64,000 bases of DNA from Kosakonia sacchari SP1. Its GTDB lineage: Bacteria > Pseudomonadota > Gammaproteobacteria > Enterobacterales > Enterobacteriaceae. The notes below the pieces were generated by a model that saw only the letters and a program-made list of their open reading frames with translations, made no database searches and was not told the origin of the DNA. A program made the position numbers and the translations under genes. The stretch is from NCBI RefSeq assembly GCF_000300455.3, contig NZ_CP007215.2, positions 3,844,001-3,908,000 of the forward strand. Direction: 5' to 3'. Below, one piece after another: positions 27,358-39,618 of this stretch (its first letter is position 1; every line of letters begins with the position of its first letter).

Positions 27358-27455
27358 ACAACTTTTGTACCGTCAACCTGCGAGCCGAGCAAGTCTGCGG
27401 GTTGACAGCACATTTGCCCATGCTTTATCTGCTCCGCCCGCAGACACCAGTGTGT

Positions 27456-28241
27456 TTAACGCACCAGATAACCGCCATCGACGACCAGCAAATGACCATT
27501 CACATAATCCGAGGCGCGGCTGGCGAGAAAAATTACCGCCCCCATTAAATCCTGCGTATCTCCCCAGCGCATAGCCGGTGTGTGATCAATTCCCCATTTA
27601 TATTGCTTGCGATCGTTACGAATTATCTGCGTGATATCCGTGGAGAAATATCCCGGCGCAATACCATTCACTTGAATATTAAATTGCGCTAATTCATCGC
27701 AATAGGCTTTTGTTAAACCGGCCAACGCATGTTTTGTCGCGGAATAGGCCGGCGATCCCTGTTGACCTAAAAATGAACGCACCGAGCAAATATTGATAAT
27801 TTTGCCACGCAGGTTTTTCGCCATCACTTTTGCAGCTTCATGACATAATTCAAAGGCAGCCGTAAGATTTACATTAATCATCGGATCCCAGTCAGCACGA
27901 TTAAACGCCCAGACATTATTCATTTTGCAGATGCCCGCATTATTCACCAAAATATCAACCGTACCGAAGCGTTCACAGCAGGCGCTGATGATCTTTTGCG
28001 GTGCGCCTTCGGCGGTAATATCAATTTCCATAAATTCAACATCTACGCCCTGTTGCCTAATGGCTTCTTCTGTTTCCCCACCGTCTGAAGTAATCGCCGG
28101 AATAAAAACATTTGCCCCGGCTTTTGCCAGCGCAACGGAAAATGCCTGTCCTAATCCACTATTACCGCCGGTGACAATAGCGGTTTTCCCCTGTAAGAAA
28201 AAAAAGTCCAGCGAAAAATTATTAATTGATCTCATTGACAT
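27456..28241 (-). CDS. ygcW: SDR-family oxidoreductase YgcW
   Basis: Classical short-chain dehydrogenase of 261 residues, the same length as E. coli YgcW. It has the NAD(P) motif TGGNSGLGQA, NNAG, and the catalytic YSATK. The E. coli protein has no firmly proven substrate; it groups with KduD-like sugar-acid dehydrogenases. The start at 28241 (MSMRSINN) follows GGAACAAGC. Codon use is visibly more A/T-rich than in its neighbours, suggesting separate ancestry. E. coli has further ygc genes around it (ygcN-S) that are absent here. Confidence 0.9.
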   Translation of the reverse strand: MSMRSINNFSLDFFFLQGKTAIVTGGNSGLGQAFSVALAKAGANVFIPAITSDGGETEEAIRQQGVDVEFMEIDITAEGAPQKIISACCERFGTVDILVNNAGICKMNNVWAFNRADWDPMINVNLTAAFELCHEAAKVMAKNLRGKIINICSVRSFLGQQGSPAYSATKHALAGLTKAYCDELAQFNIQVNGIAPGYFSTDITQIIRNDRKQYKWGIDHTPAMRWGDTQDLMGAVIFLASRASDYVNGHLLVVDGGYLVR

Positions 28242-28435
28242 TGCTTGTTCCAAAATCCTTTTAGAAAAAAAGGCAGCGCCGCATAATAATGAAGCAACCT
28301 TTTGCAATATTTAAATATCGTGACCGGACGTTTTCTAACACAGATAAATAAAATGGCACTTGATAAAGGTCAAAATTAAATTATCACGAGAATTCACTTC
28401 GGAATAATCACTTTATTTTCCCTTTCTGTATAAAA

Positions 28436-28456
28436 AAACCCGCCAGTGGCGGGTTT
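28436..28456 (-). terminator. Terminator of queE
   Basis: AAACCCGCC-AGT-GGCGGGTTT, followed on the minus strand by an uninterrupted T-run, directly past the queE stop codon. Confidence 0.92.
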
Positions 28457-28459
28457 CTA

Positions 28460-29131
28460 TTAAGCAATATTGAGATATTTGTGTGTCTGCATCGACAGTC
28501 GCCAGTTGCGGGCGATACAGGTTTCAATACACAAGCGCGTCGCATCCTCTTTCTGGCTTATCGGCTGCAAGGCGATGACCCGCTGTTTATCATCGTGCAG
28601 TTGTGCCAAAAGCTCGTCCAGCGCCTCAATATCGCGCAGGCGGCCAACAGGGTGCTTAATCTCATCGGCGCGCTCCAGCGCCTGCTGGAGGACATCATAA
28701 CCACCACGCATATTCACTTTCGGCGATACGGTGACCCAGGTGGTGTGCGACGTACGAACCTCGTGCGTGCCGCTGGTTTCAATCTGACAGCTAAAGCCGT
28801 TGTGCTCCAGCAGCGTGGTCAACGCCGAGAGATCGTGTATGCAGGGCTCACCACCTGTAATGACCACATGGCGTGCTGTCCAGCCCTGGCGCTGGATAAT
28901 GGCGAGCAAATCTTCACTGCTTGCCGCGCCCCATTTGTCGCTCTCTTTGGTCTTCGCGAGAATGCTGTACAGCGACACCTCCCGATCTGCGAGCTTATCC
29001 CAGGTGTGTTTGGTATCGCACCAGGCGCAACCAACCGGGCATCCCTGTAAACGAATAAAAATGGCGGGAACGCCGGTGAAATAACCCTCGCCTTGCAGGG
29101 TCTGGAACATCTCGTTAATCGGGTACTGCAT
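28460..29131 (-). CDS. queE: 7-carboxy-7-deazaguanine synthase QueE
   Basis: Radical-SAM enzyme of 223 residues that contracts the pterin ring to 7-carboxy-7-deazaguanine, a queuosine precursor. The cluster-binding cysteines are Cys31, Cys35 and Cys38 (CPVGCAWC), the C-x3-C-x2-C form also seen in E. coli QueE. Other segments are TGGEPCIHDL and VSPKVNMRGG. It is separated from queD by ygcW. QueF, a later enzyme of this pathway, is also in the window. Confidence 0.97.
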   Translation of the reverse strand: MQYPINEMFQTLQGEGYFTGVPAIFIRLQGCPVGCAWCDTKHTWDKLADREVSLYSILAKTKESDKWGAASSEDLLAIIQRQGWTARHVVITGGEPCIHDLSALTTLLEHNGFSCQIETSGTHEVRTSHTTWVTVSPKVNMRGGYDVLQQALERADEIKHPVGRLRDIEALDELLAQLHDDKQRVIALQPISQKEDATRLCIETCIARNWRLSMQTHKYLNIA

Positions 29132-29329
29132 CGTCGCTCTTATTACCAGGGAAAAACGCCATTATTGCAGATAACCTTCAGGGGATCATGTGCCATTTGC
29201 GCCGCGCACAGCGGGCGATTTAACTTCCTGATAATGAAAACTATCAGTTATGGCAAATTGTCATTACCGGCTTTCAGCCGCTATCCTATGACGGTTCTTT
29301 CCCTGATTTGCCTCGCAAGGATGATGCAA

Positions 29330-30268
29330 ATGGCGCGCATACTGGCACTGCTGCTGGTGCTGAGTTTTACCCTTCCGGCGCTGGCTGTGCCTGTTCCACC
29401 GATGAATGGCGTGGTTAACGATCCCGAAAATCAGTTAAGCCTCTGGCAGCGTAAAGCGCTTATCCAGCAGGTAAGCGATCTGAATGCCCGTACAGGGACA
29501 CAAACCGCTCTACTGCTGATACCCACGACAAATGGCGAAACCATCGAACACTTTGCCAACGAGGTTTTTAACCGCTGGCAGCTTGGCGATGCCCGGCGTA
29601 ATGACGGCGTGTTGGTGCTGGTCGCGTGGCAGGACAGAAAAGTGCGTATCGAAGTGGGAAGCGGCCTTGAGGACATGTTAACCAACGCGCTGGCAAAGCA
29701 AATCATTGATGAATATATGATTCCAGCCTTCCGGCAGAATGACCTGAATACCGGAATTGTGCGCGGCGTTGAGGGGATCAGCACCGTGCTTGCCAGCCAG
29801 CCGCTACCTAAAGCTCAACCTCCGTCATTTTTCCAGCAAATGGCCGCCTGGTTTTCCCTGTGGAAGAGTTTGATTGTGTTGGCGGTGGTCATCATTGCCC
29901 TGACGATCAAAGGCAAAATCCGCACGCTGGCAGGACTGTTTTTTATCGCCTGTCCTCTGGCCGTGATTTTGTTCGCGTACAGTGAACAAAACCCTTTGCT
30001 GCTGCCTTTTACGATATTCTGCGCTGCCGTGCCCGCTTTTATTTTGCTGATGATGTTGTGCGTATGGTTGCTCTACCCACAGCGGCTTACCGCCGTAGGC
30101 CGGCAAAAATATCGTGAGAGCAGGCAGCTCAATTATTCACGTGGAGGCGAGGCCAGTACCGACACAACTCATTACACCAGCAGCGAAAGTTCCGGGCATA
30201 GCAGTAGCGACAGTTCCAGCGGTGGTGGCGGTTCGAGTGACGGCAGCGGCTCTTCAGGAAATTGGTGA
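29330..30268 (+). CDS. ygcG: TPM-domain membrane protein YgcG
   Basis: Exported protein of 312 residues. A signal peptide (residues 1-19, ending SFTLPALA) precedes a TPM (DUF477) domain of about 130 residues (RTGTQTALLLIPTTNGETIEHF). Two or three membrane segments follow, and then a low-complexity Ser/Gly tail (HSSSDSSSGGGGSSDGSG). TPM proteins are implicated in membrane or photosystem repair, but YgcG has no proven job. Of several in-frame ATGs I use 29330, nine bases after AAGG, because it opens the signal peptide cleanly. Confidence 0.85.
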   Translation: MARILALLLVLSFTLPALAVPVPPMNGVVNDPENQLSLWQRKALIQQVSDLNARTGTQTALLLIPTTNGETIEHFANEVFNRWQLGDARRNDGVLVLVAWQDRKVRIEVGSGLEDMLTNALAKQIIDEYMIPAFRQNDLNTGIVRGVEGISTVLASQPLPKAQPPSFFQQMAAWFSLWKSLIVLAVVIIALTIKGKIRTLAGLFFIACPLAVILFAYSEQNPLLLPFTIFCAAVPAFILLMMLCVWLLYPQRLTAVGRQKYRESRQLNYSRGGEASTDTTHYTSSESSGHSSSDSSSGGGGSSDGSGSSGNW

Positions 30269-30565
30269 GCCGTAAAGCGCAAAAAAAACACGTAACAAGA
30301 TATTATTTATTTTACGTTTTGAATTATATCCATGAATAATTCGCAGGCTAATAAACTAAAAATAATCTATTAAATATCATCGATATAAATATTTTCCGAA
30401 ACGTGGCGGAATCTTTTATTTTATTGGGTGTCGTAGACAAATCCCCTGCGCTTCCTTCCTTAAAACCAGCTTAAGAAACCCCGTTTTTGTACGTCATTTT
30501 ATTGATATGGCGTTTAGCTTTCTGTGCCTACAATCCGCCACAACAACCATGATGAGAAAGCGTTG
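30269..30565. other. AT-rich intergenic region before the reductase gene
   Basis: About 300 bases with strongly reduced G+C between ygcG and the thioester-reductase-like gene (long A and T runs around 30280-30420). No gene or RNA was recognised. Such AT-rich promoter regions are typical H-NS targets in enterobacteria, so silencing of the gene that follows is possible (inference). Confidence 0.45.
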
Positions 30566-31675
30566 ATGAATACATTATTGATTACGGGTGTCACTGGGTT
30601 TCTTGGCGGGGCGGTATTAGAAAAAATTCTTCACGACAATCTACCGATGAATTTATTGCTGCTGGTTCGCGCCGAAGATAGCGAAGCCGGGCTTGCGCGC
30701 GTTAAAAGCAATATGCGCAAATTCAACCTCAGTGATGAGGTGCTGAACTCGCTTTCGACGTCGCAGATCCTGCTCGGCGATTTGGGCGAACCAGAAGGTT
30801 TTATTGCCGATCCACGTCTGGAAAATGTCACCCACGTGCTGAACTGCGCAGCCGTGGCCTCTTTTGGTAACAATCCGCTGGTGTGGAAAGTCAACGTGGA
30901 AGGCACGTTGACATTTGCACGCCGGATGTCGCACGTTGCCGGGTTACAGCGTTTTCTGCACGTTGGCACCGCGATGTCGTGTACCCCGGAGCCCGATTCA
31001 CTGGTACCGGAAAGCAGCGAGTTTCGCGAGAATGCCGAGCACCTGGTGACCTATACGCACTCCAAATCCACTATCGAACAACTGATGCGCAAAGAGTGCC
31101 CGCAGTTGCCGCTGGTGATCGCACGGCCATCGATTGTCGTCGGCCACACCAGCCACGGTTGCACGCCGTCTACCAGTATCTTCTGGGTGTTCAGCATGGG
31201 GCTGATGCTGCAAAAATTTATGTGTTCGCTGGAAGATCGCGTGGATGTGATCCCGGTGGATTACTGCGCCGATGCGCTGCTGATGCTGCTTAGCGGAGAG
31301 ATTGCACAGGGTGAAGTGGTGCATATCTCGGCCGGAGAAGAGAATAGCGTCCGCTTTGCCGATATCGACAGGGCAATGGCGAAAGCGCTGGAAAAAGCGC
31401 CGGTTGGCGATAAATACGCGCAGGTTAGTTATGAAACGCTGGTGAAAATGCGCCGCGAGCTGAAAGATATCTTCGGGCCGTGCAACGAGCGCCTGATGCT
31501 GAAAGCGATGCGTCTTTACGGAGCGTTTGCCACGCTTAACGTGCGTTTCAGCAATGATAAGCTGCTCAGTATGGGTATGCCGAAGCCGCCGCGATTTACT
31601 GACTATATCGCCCGCTGCGTGCAGACAACGCGCGGTCTGACGATACCGCAGCAGATGGAAGTCGATTTTAAATAG
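30566..31675 (+). CDS. Stand-alone thioester-reductase-like extended SDR
   Basis: A 369-residue extended short-chain dehydrogenase of the NAD_binding_4 (male-sterility / thioester reductase) type. It has the nucleotide motif TGVTGFLGG (residues 7-15), a conserved NCAAVASF segment, and the catalytic pair Tyr163/Lys167 in YTHSK. Relatives reduce acyl-CoA or carrier-bound acyl groups to aldehydes or alcohols. No carrier protein, ligase or polyketide gene is nearby, so the acyl donor is unknown. It has no counterpart between ygcG and eno in E. coli K-12. It is convergent with eno, with a shared terminator. Confidence 0.8.
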   Translation: MNTLLITGVTGFLGGAVLEKILHDNLPMNLLLLVRAEDSEAGLARVKSNMRKFNLSDEVLNSLSTSQILLGDLGEPEGFIADPRLENVTHVLNCAAVASFGNNPLVWKVNVEGTLTFARRMSHVAGLQRFLHVGTAMSCTPEPDSLVPESSEFRENAEHLVTYTHSKSTIEQLMRKECPQLPLVIARPSIVVGHTSHGCTPSTSIFWVFSMGLMLQKFMCSLEDRVDVIPVDYCADALLMLLSGEIAQGEVVHISAGEENSVRFADIDRAMAKALEKAPVGDKYAQVSYETLVKMRRELKDIFGPCNERLMLKAMRLYGAFATLNVRFSNDKLLSMGMPKPPRFTDYIARCVQTTRGLTIPQQMEVDFK

Positions 31676-31687
31676 TCAAAAGCCAAA

Positions 31688-31717
31688 AAAAATGCCAGTC
31701 AACTGACTGGCATTTTT
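31688..31717. terminator. Bidirectional terminator between the reductase gene and eno
   Basis: AAAAATGCCAGTCA / TGACTGGCATTTTT is a 14-bp stem with A-run and T-run on opposite sides, so it works in both directions between the two convergent genes. Confidence 0.93.
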
Positions 31718-31737
31718 ATTTGATCAACGCTTAGCGA

Positions 31738-34868
<3,131 letters not shown>

Positions 34869-34979
34869 AGGCCGCATCTGCATTGGCTTCTGTCGCTCAC
34901 CCCAGACGCGGCACATTTTGCTGCGTCTGAAGATTCGCTCGGTTGCCGCCTTGCTGCGACCCGAATTACTCGAAGAGGC
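34869..34979. repeat. Probable dispersed enterobacterial repeat copy
   Basis: This stretch resembles, from memory, a non-coding repeat common in Klebsiella, Enterobacter and Serratia genomes. The recognisable parts are TGTCGCTCACCCC and CGGTTGCCGCCTTGCTGC, ending near CGAATTACTCG. Between them a CAGACGC / GCGTCTG stem replaces the usual variable stem. The copy appears degenerate. Only a genome-wide search can confirm it. Confidence 0.45.
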
Positions 34980-35107
34980 GATTCTCAAGGCATTTCAACA
35001 AACTTAAGGAGTGTGAAAATAGCCACTTTTGGGTAAATGTTTTTGACGCAAATCAAGCGCTTGTTATTTTAAAAATCACACAAATCGCGCTTACTGGAAC
35101 AAATGCT

Positions 35108-35899
35108 TTAAAGATCATGTTCCTGGCGTTTTACTTGTTGCCAGACATTTTCCATTGTTTCCAGATCTACACCGGTCATTTCCAGACCGCGTTCGCGCAC
35201 AATGCGCTCAACTTCACGAAAACGCCGCTCAAATTTCAGGTTGGCTTTTTGCAACGCCACTTCCGCTTTGACGCCAAGATGACGCGAAAGGTTGACGGTC
35301 GCAAACAACAAATCGCCGACCTCTTCTTCCAGTTTCGCGTCGTCTACCACCGCTTGTTTGGCTTCATCCATCACTTCGTCGATCTCTTCGTACACTTTGT
35401 CGAGCACCGGGCCAAGCGACGTCCAGTCAAAGCCGACAGTCGAGCAGCGCTTCTGAATTTTGTGCGCACGCATCAGCGCAGGCAGGCTGTGGGGAATATC
35501 GTCAAGCGCCGAGTGCTGAGATTTTTCCGCACGCTCTTCGCTTTTAATTTGCTCCCAACGCGCCAGCACTTCCGTGCTGTTTCCCGCATGTGCGCCACCG
35601 AAAATGTGCGGGTGACGACGCTCCAGTTTGTCGCTGATGGCGGCGCAAATGTCGTTGAAATCGAAACGCCCTTCTTCCTGCGCCATCTGCGCATAAAAAA
35701 CCACCTGGAACAGCAGGTCACCCAGTTCGCCGCGTAAGTCGTCAAAATCTTCGCGCGAAATAGCGTCCAGCACTTCGTACGTCTCTTCCAGCGTGTAAGG
35801 CGCAATGGTGGCGTAAGTCTGCTCCTTGTCCCACGGGCAGCCGGTTTCTGGATCGCGCAGGCGTTGCATAATCCCGAGCAGACGATCGATTTGAGTCAT
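35108..35899 (-). CDS. mazG: Nucleoside triphosphate pyrophosphohydrolase MazG
   Basis: House-cleaning NTP pyrophosphatase of 263 residues that also lowers ppGpp during starvation in E. coli. It has two tandem MazG domains. The first contains LEETYEVLDAI and ELGDLLFQVVF; the second contains YEEIDEVMDEAK and EEVGDLLFATVNL, giving the EExxE metal sites. It lies just downstream of relA on the same strand, fitting its link to the stringent response. The usual adjacent mazEF toxin-antitoxin pair is absent. Confidence 0.97.
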   Translation of the reverse strand: MTQIDRLLGIMQRLRDPETGCPWDKEQTYATIAPYTLEETYEVLDAISREDFDDLRGELGDLLFQVVFYAQMAQEEGRFDFNDICAAISDKLERRHPHIFGGAHAGNSTEVLARWEQIKSEERAEKSQHSALDDIPHSLPALMRAHKIQKRCSTVGFDWTSLGPVLDKVYEEIDEVMDEAKQAVVDDAKLEEEVGDLLFATVNLSRHLGVKAEVALQKANLKFERRFREVERIVRERGLEMTGVDLETMENVWQQVKRQEHDL

Positions 35900-35963
35900 G
35901 AGAAATCCCTGGTAATGAGTGTTGAGCCTCGCCCATCAGGACGAGGCTCGGATGAAGAGAAAA

Positions 35964-38201
35964 TCAGCCACCATGCAGGCGACGAGCGTCGATGACGTCC
36001 GGCACCTGGTTGAGTTTGCCGAGCACGCGGCCCAGCACTTGCAGGTTGTAGATTTCGATATTCATATCGATGGTGGCCAGCTGTTCTTTGGTGTCGCTGC
36101 GGCTGGCAACGCCGAGCACGTTCACCTTCTCATTGGCGAGAATGGTGGTGATGTCGCGCAGCAAACCGCTACGGTCGTTCGCCGTGACGCGCACCACCAG
36201 CGAGTAACCCGCCGAGTAGCTTTCGCCCCAGACGGCGTCGACGATACGTTCCGGTGCCACGTTACGCAGCTCTTCCAACTGATCACAGTCGGCGCGGTGA
36301 ATGGAGATCCCGCGGCCCTGGGTGATAAAACCGACGATTTCATCCCCCGGGATCGGCTGGCAGCAACGCGCGATATGGTGCATCAGATTGCCTACGCCTT
36401 CGACAACGACGCGGCCATTGTCTTTACTGCGACTTTGCGGTGTGTACGTTTTCTGTTGCAGTTGCTTCAGCGCGGCGGCGTCCTGCTCCTCGGCGCTCGG
36501 TTTATTGAACTGCGACTGCAGGAAATTCACCATCTGATTGAGACGGATATCCCCACCGCCGATTGCCGCCAGCAACTCGTCCAGCTCGTTAAAGTTGTAG
36601 CGCGGCAGCAGGAATTTTTCTGCCTCTTTCAGGCTAATGCCAAGATGGGCCAGCTCATCGTCGAGGATCTGACGCCCCGCAAGAATGTTTTTGTCGCGAT
36701 CCTGTTTCCGGAACCAGGCGTGGATCTTCGAGCGCCCACGGCTGGTGGTCACGTACCCCAGGTTAGGGTTCAGCCAGTCGCGGCTTGGGTTCGGTTGCTT
36801 CTGGGTGATAATTTCGATCTGATCGCCCATCTGCAACTGATAAGTGAACGGTACGATGCGCCCGCCAATCTTGGCGCCAATGCAACGGTGCCCGACATCG
36901 CTGTGAATATGGTACGCAAAATCCAGCGGCGTCGAACCTGCAGGCAAGTCCACCACATCGCCTTTCGGGGTAAAGACATACACACGGTCGTCGAACACCT
37001 GGCTGCGAACTTCGTCGAGCATCTCGCCGGAATCGGCCATCTCTTCCTGCCAGGCGATCAGTTTACGCAGCCATGCAATGCGGTCTTCGTGCGCCGAACG
37101 CGGGCCGCCAACTGTAGCCGTGCCCTCTTTGTATTTCCAGTGTGCAGCGACGCCAAGCTCTGCATCTTCATGCATCTGGCGGGTACGAATCTGGATTTCA
37201 ACGGTTTTACCGCCCGGCCCAAGCACCACCGTGTGGATAGACTGGTAACCGTTCGGCTTTGGGTTCGCGACGTAATCGTCAAACTCATCCGGCAGATGGC
37301 GGTAATGGGTGTGTACGATCCCGAGCGCAGCGTAGCAGTCCTGTAAACGCTCAGCGACGATACGCACGGCGCGCACATCAAACAGCTCATCAAAGGCGAG
37401 GTGTTTTTTCTGCATTTTGCGCCAGATGCTGTAGATGTGTTTCGGGCGGCCATACACTTCCGCTTTGACGCCTTCGGTCTTCATTTCGGCACGCAAATGC
37501 CCAACAAATTCGTCAATGTAGTGTTCGCGATCGATACGGCGTTCGTGCAGCAGCTTGGCGATGCGTTTGTACTCCGCCGGATGCAGGTAACGGAAGCAGT
37601 AATCCTCAAGTTCCCATTTGAGCTGCCCGATTCCCAGCCGGTTCGCCAGCGGCGCGTAGATATTGGTACACTCTTTCGCCGCCAGTACGCGCTCATCTTC
37701 CGGCGCATCTTTCACTTCACGTAGATGGGCGATACGTTCCGCCAGCTTGATAACTACACAGCGGAAATCATCCACCATCGCCAGCAGCATACGACGAACG
37801 TTATCGACTTGTTCGGAGGAGACGGAATCAGTATGGGTAGCTTTCAGCTGGCGGATAGCCGCCATATCGCGTACGCCATGGATCAGGTTGACCACCGACG
37901 TGCCGACGCTTTCACGCAGCACCTCTTCGCTGACCACTTCCGCATCGGCCAGCGGGAACAGCAGCGCCGCACGCAGCGTGTCGGTATCCATGCTCAGCAT
38001 GGAGAGGATCTCTACCATCTCCACACCGCGCCACAGCAGTAATTCCGCGTTCGGGTGTCCCTGTGTTTGTCGCAGACAATATGCCCAGGTTTCGGTTAAG
38101 CGTTCACACGACGGCTGACTGGTGATCCCCAGACTCGCGATCCATTTGGCCGGATCGAATTCACCCGCTTTGTTCAAATGCGCACTGCGTACCGCAACCA
38201 T
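35964..38201 (-). CDS. relA: (p)ppGpp synthetase I RelA
   Basis: Ribosome-associated GTP pyrophosphokinase of 745 residues that makes (p)ppGpp when uncharged tRNA enters the A site. The order is a degenerate hydrolase-like domain, the synthetase domain (YGRPKHIYSIWRKMQ and NGYQSIHTVV), a TGS domain (TPKGDVVDLPAGSTPLDFAY), and a zinc-finger-like region with ARCCQPIPGDE. A C-terminal ACT domain (SLVVRVTANDRSGLLRDI) completes it. The hydrolase motif is degraded, as in E. coli RelA. mazG follows directly; mazEF, which sit between them in E. coli, are missing. Confidence 0.98.
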   Translation of the reverse strand: MVAVRSAHLNKAGEFDPAKWIASLGITSQPSCERLTETWAYCLRQTQGHPNAELLLWRGVEMVEILSMLSMDTDTLRAALLFPLADAEVVSEEVLRESVGTSVVNLIHGVRDMAAIRQLKATHTDSVSSEQVDNVRRMLLAMVDDFRCVVIKLAERIAHLREVKDAPEDERVLAAKECTNIYAPLANRLGIGQLKWELEDYCFRYLHPAEYKRIAKLLHERRIDREHYIDEFVGHLRAEMKTEGVKAEVYGRPKHIYSIWRKMQKKHLAFDELFDVRAVRIVAERLQDCYAALGIVHTHYRHLPDEFDDYVANPKPNGYQSIHTVVLGPGGKTVEIQIRTRQMHEDAELGVAAHWKYKEGTATVGGPRSAHEDRIAWLRKLIAWQEEMADSGEMLDEVRSQVFDDRVYVFTPKGDVVDLPAGSTPLDFAYHIHSDVGHRCIGAKIGGRIVPFTYQLQMGDQIEIITQKQPNPSRDWLNPNLGYVTTSRGRSKIHAWFRKQDRDKNILAGRQILDDELAHLGISLKEAEKFLLPRYNFNELDELLAAIGGGDIRLNQMVNFLQSQFNKPSAEEQDAAALKQLQQKTYTPQSRSKDNGRVVVEGVGNLMHHIARCCQPIPGDEIVGFITQGRGISIHRADCDQLEELRNVAPERIVDAVWGESYSAGYSLVVRVTANDRSGLLRDITTILANEKVNVLGVASRSDTKEQLATIDMNIEIYNLQVLGRVLGKLNQVPDVIDARRLHGG

Positions 38202-38253
38202 TGTCCTCTCCTTTCAGGGACCGGGCCTGTCGAACTCGACAAGCCGAAATTAA

Positions 38254-39561
38254 TCATTTGTGATTCACAAACAACACCATCGATTCCAGGTGGCCAGTGT
38301 GCGGGAACATGTCCAGCATCGCCAGCCGCTGGATCTGGTAACCCGCATCCAATAGCGCTTCACTGTCGCGGGCAAGGGTGGCGGGGTTACAAGAAACGTA
38401 CACCACTCTGCCCGGCGACAATTTTAGAATATGTTTCATCACTCCGGCAGCGCCTGCGCGTGCCGGATCGAGTAAAACTTTGTCAAAACCACGGCTTGCC
38501 CAGGGCTGTTTCGTGACATCTTCCTCCAGATTTTCATGAAAGAATGTCACATTCTGCAAGCCATTCTGTTGCGCGTTATCCTGCGCTTTCGCCACCAGAT
38601 CGGCGACGCCCTCCACACCGACCACGCTGGCGGCGCGTTTCGCCAGTGGCAGCGTGAAATTGCCCATGCCGCAGAACAGGTCCAGCACCCGGTCGCCGGG
38701 CTGCACATCGAGCCATTCCAGCGCTCGCGCCACCATCTGCTGGTTAACACCATCGTTAACCTGAATAAAATCCCGCGGGCTGAACGTTAAGCGTAGCCCG
38801 TCAGAGCTGTACCAGGGAGATTCTCCGCTAACCTGTTCTAGTATCTCGCTTTGTGGCGCGAGATACAGAGAGAGTTCCTGAGAATGCGAAAACTGTTCCA
38901 GTTTTTCTCTGTCTGTTGCACTTAATGCAGCAGTGTGACGCAAAACCATTAATGGACCATTATCGGCTTCCACCAGTTCAACATGGCCAAGTTGACGCAC
39001 TGCCTGCAACCCGCTCAGGCATTCGCGCAGCGGCGCCAGTAATGCCTCAAGACGGGGCACCAACACCGGGCAGCGGGTGACATTAATAATGTCGTTGCCG
39101 CCCGCTTTGCGAAACCCCATCTCCAGACACTGGCTTTTGGGCTGCCAGCTCAGGCTGAGCCGCGCGCGACGGCGATACCCCCAGGGTTCGCCCGCAATCA
39201 CTTCATCGACGTCCCGTTTCATCAAACGCGCCAGCGCCGCACTTTTGCTGCGCTGTTGCAGGGCAATACTGGCATGCTGTTGCTGGCAGCCACCGCAGAC
39301 GCCAAAATGCGGGCACAGCGGCGTAACGCGCTCGTCGCTATCATTCAGGCGGCGTTTCACCTCACCGCGTGAAAACTGCCGCTTATCCTCTTTCAGCACA
39401 ATATCCGCCGTTTCGCCGGGTAACAGCCCAGGGATGAACAGCGCTTTCCCGTTATGGCGCGCAACCCCCTGCCCAAAGGGATCAAGATCAGTTACGGTTA
39501 CGGTTACGGTTACTTTTTGACTAGTCGTCACACGTCGTTTTGCAGAGTAGAATTGCGCCAT
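38254..39561 (-). CDS. rlmD: 23S rRNA m5U1939 methyltransferase RlmD
   Basis: SAM-dependent RNA methyltransferase of 435 residues (E. coli 433). An N-terminal TRAM domain is followed by the [4Fe-4S] cysteines of [14 protein letters not shown] and the SAM motif [14 protein letters not shown]. The catalytic Cys lies in [12 protein letters not shown]. Near residues 17-26 a (Val-Thr) repeat is encoded by a GTTACG hexanucleotide array, which probably explains the two extra residues. It is divergent from barA. Confidence 0.97.
   Translation of the reverse strand: MAQFYSAKRRVTTSQKVTVTVTVTDLDPFGQGVARHNGKALFIPGLLPGETADIVLKEDKRQFSRGEVKRRLNDSDERVTPLCPHFGVCGGCQQQHASIALQQRSKSAALARLMKRDVDEVIAGEPWGYRRRARLSLSWQPKSQCLEMGFRKAGGNDIINVTRCPVLVPRLEALLAPLRECLSGLQAVRQLGHVELVEADNGPLMVLRHTAALSATDREKLEQFSHSQELSLYLAPQSEILEQVSGESPWYSSDGLRLTFSPRDFIQVNDGVNQQMVARALEWLDVQPGDRVLDLFCGMGNFTLPLAKRAASVVGVEGVADLVAKAQDNAQQNGLQNVTFFHENLEEDVTKQPWASRGFDKVLLDPARAGAAGVMKHILKLSPGRVVYVSCNPATLARDSEALLDAGYQIQRLAMLDMFPHTGHLESMVLFVNHK
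39491..39513. repeat. GTTACG hexanucleotide microsatellite inside rlmD
   Basis: Three full GTTACG units plus GTTAC, encoding the alternating Val-Thr tract of the RlmD N-terminus on the minus strand. Unit gain or loss keeps the frame, so length variation would be tolerated. Confidence 0.9.
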
Positions 39562-39618
39562 TGCAGGGATTTATCTCATTTACAGATTAATGGCCTAATT
39601 CTCCCATAACGGAACTCC

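Noticed and set aside
35919-37346. 475-codon open frame on the plus strand
   Set aside because: Antisense to relA; no ribosome-binding site or family motif.
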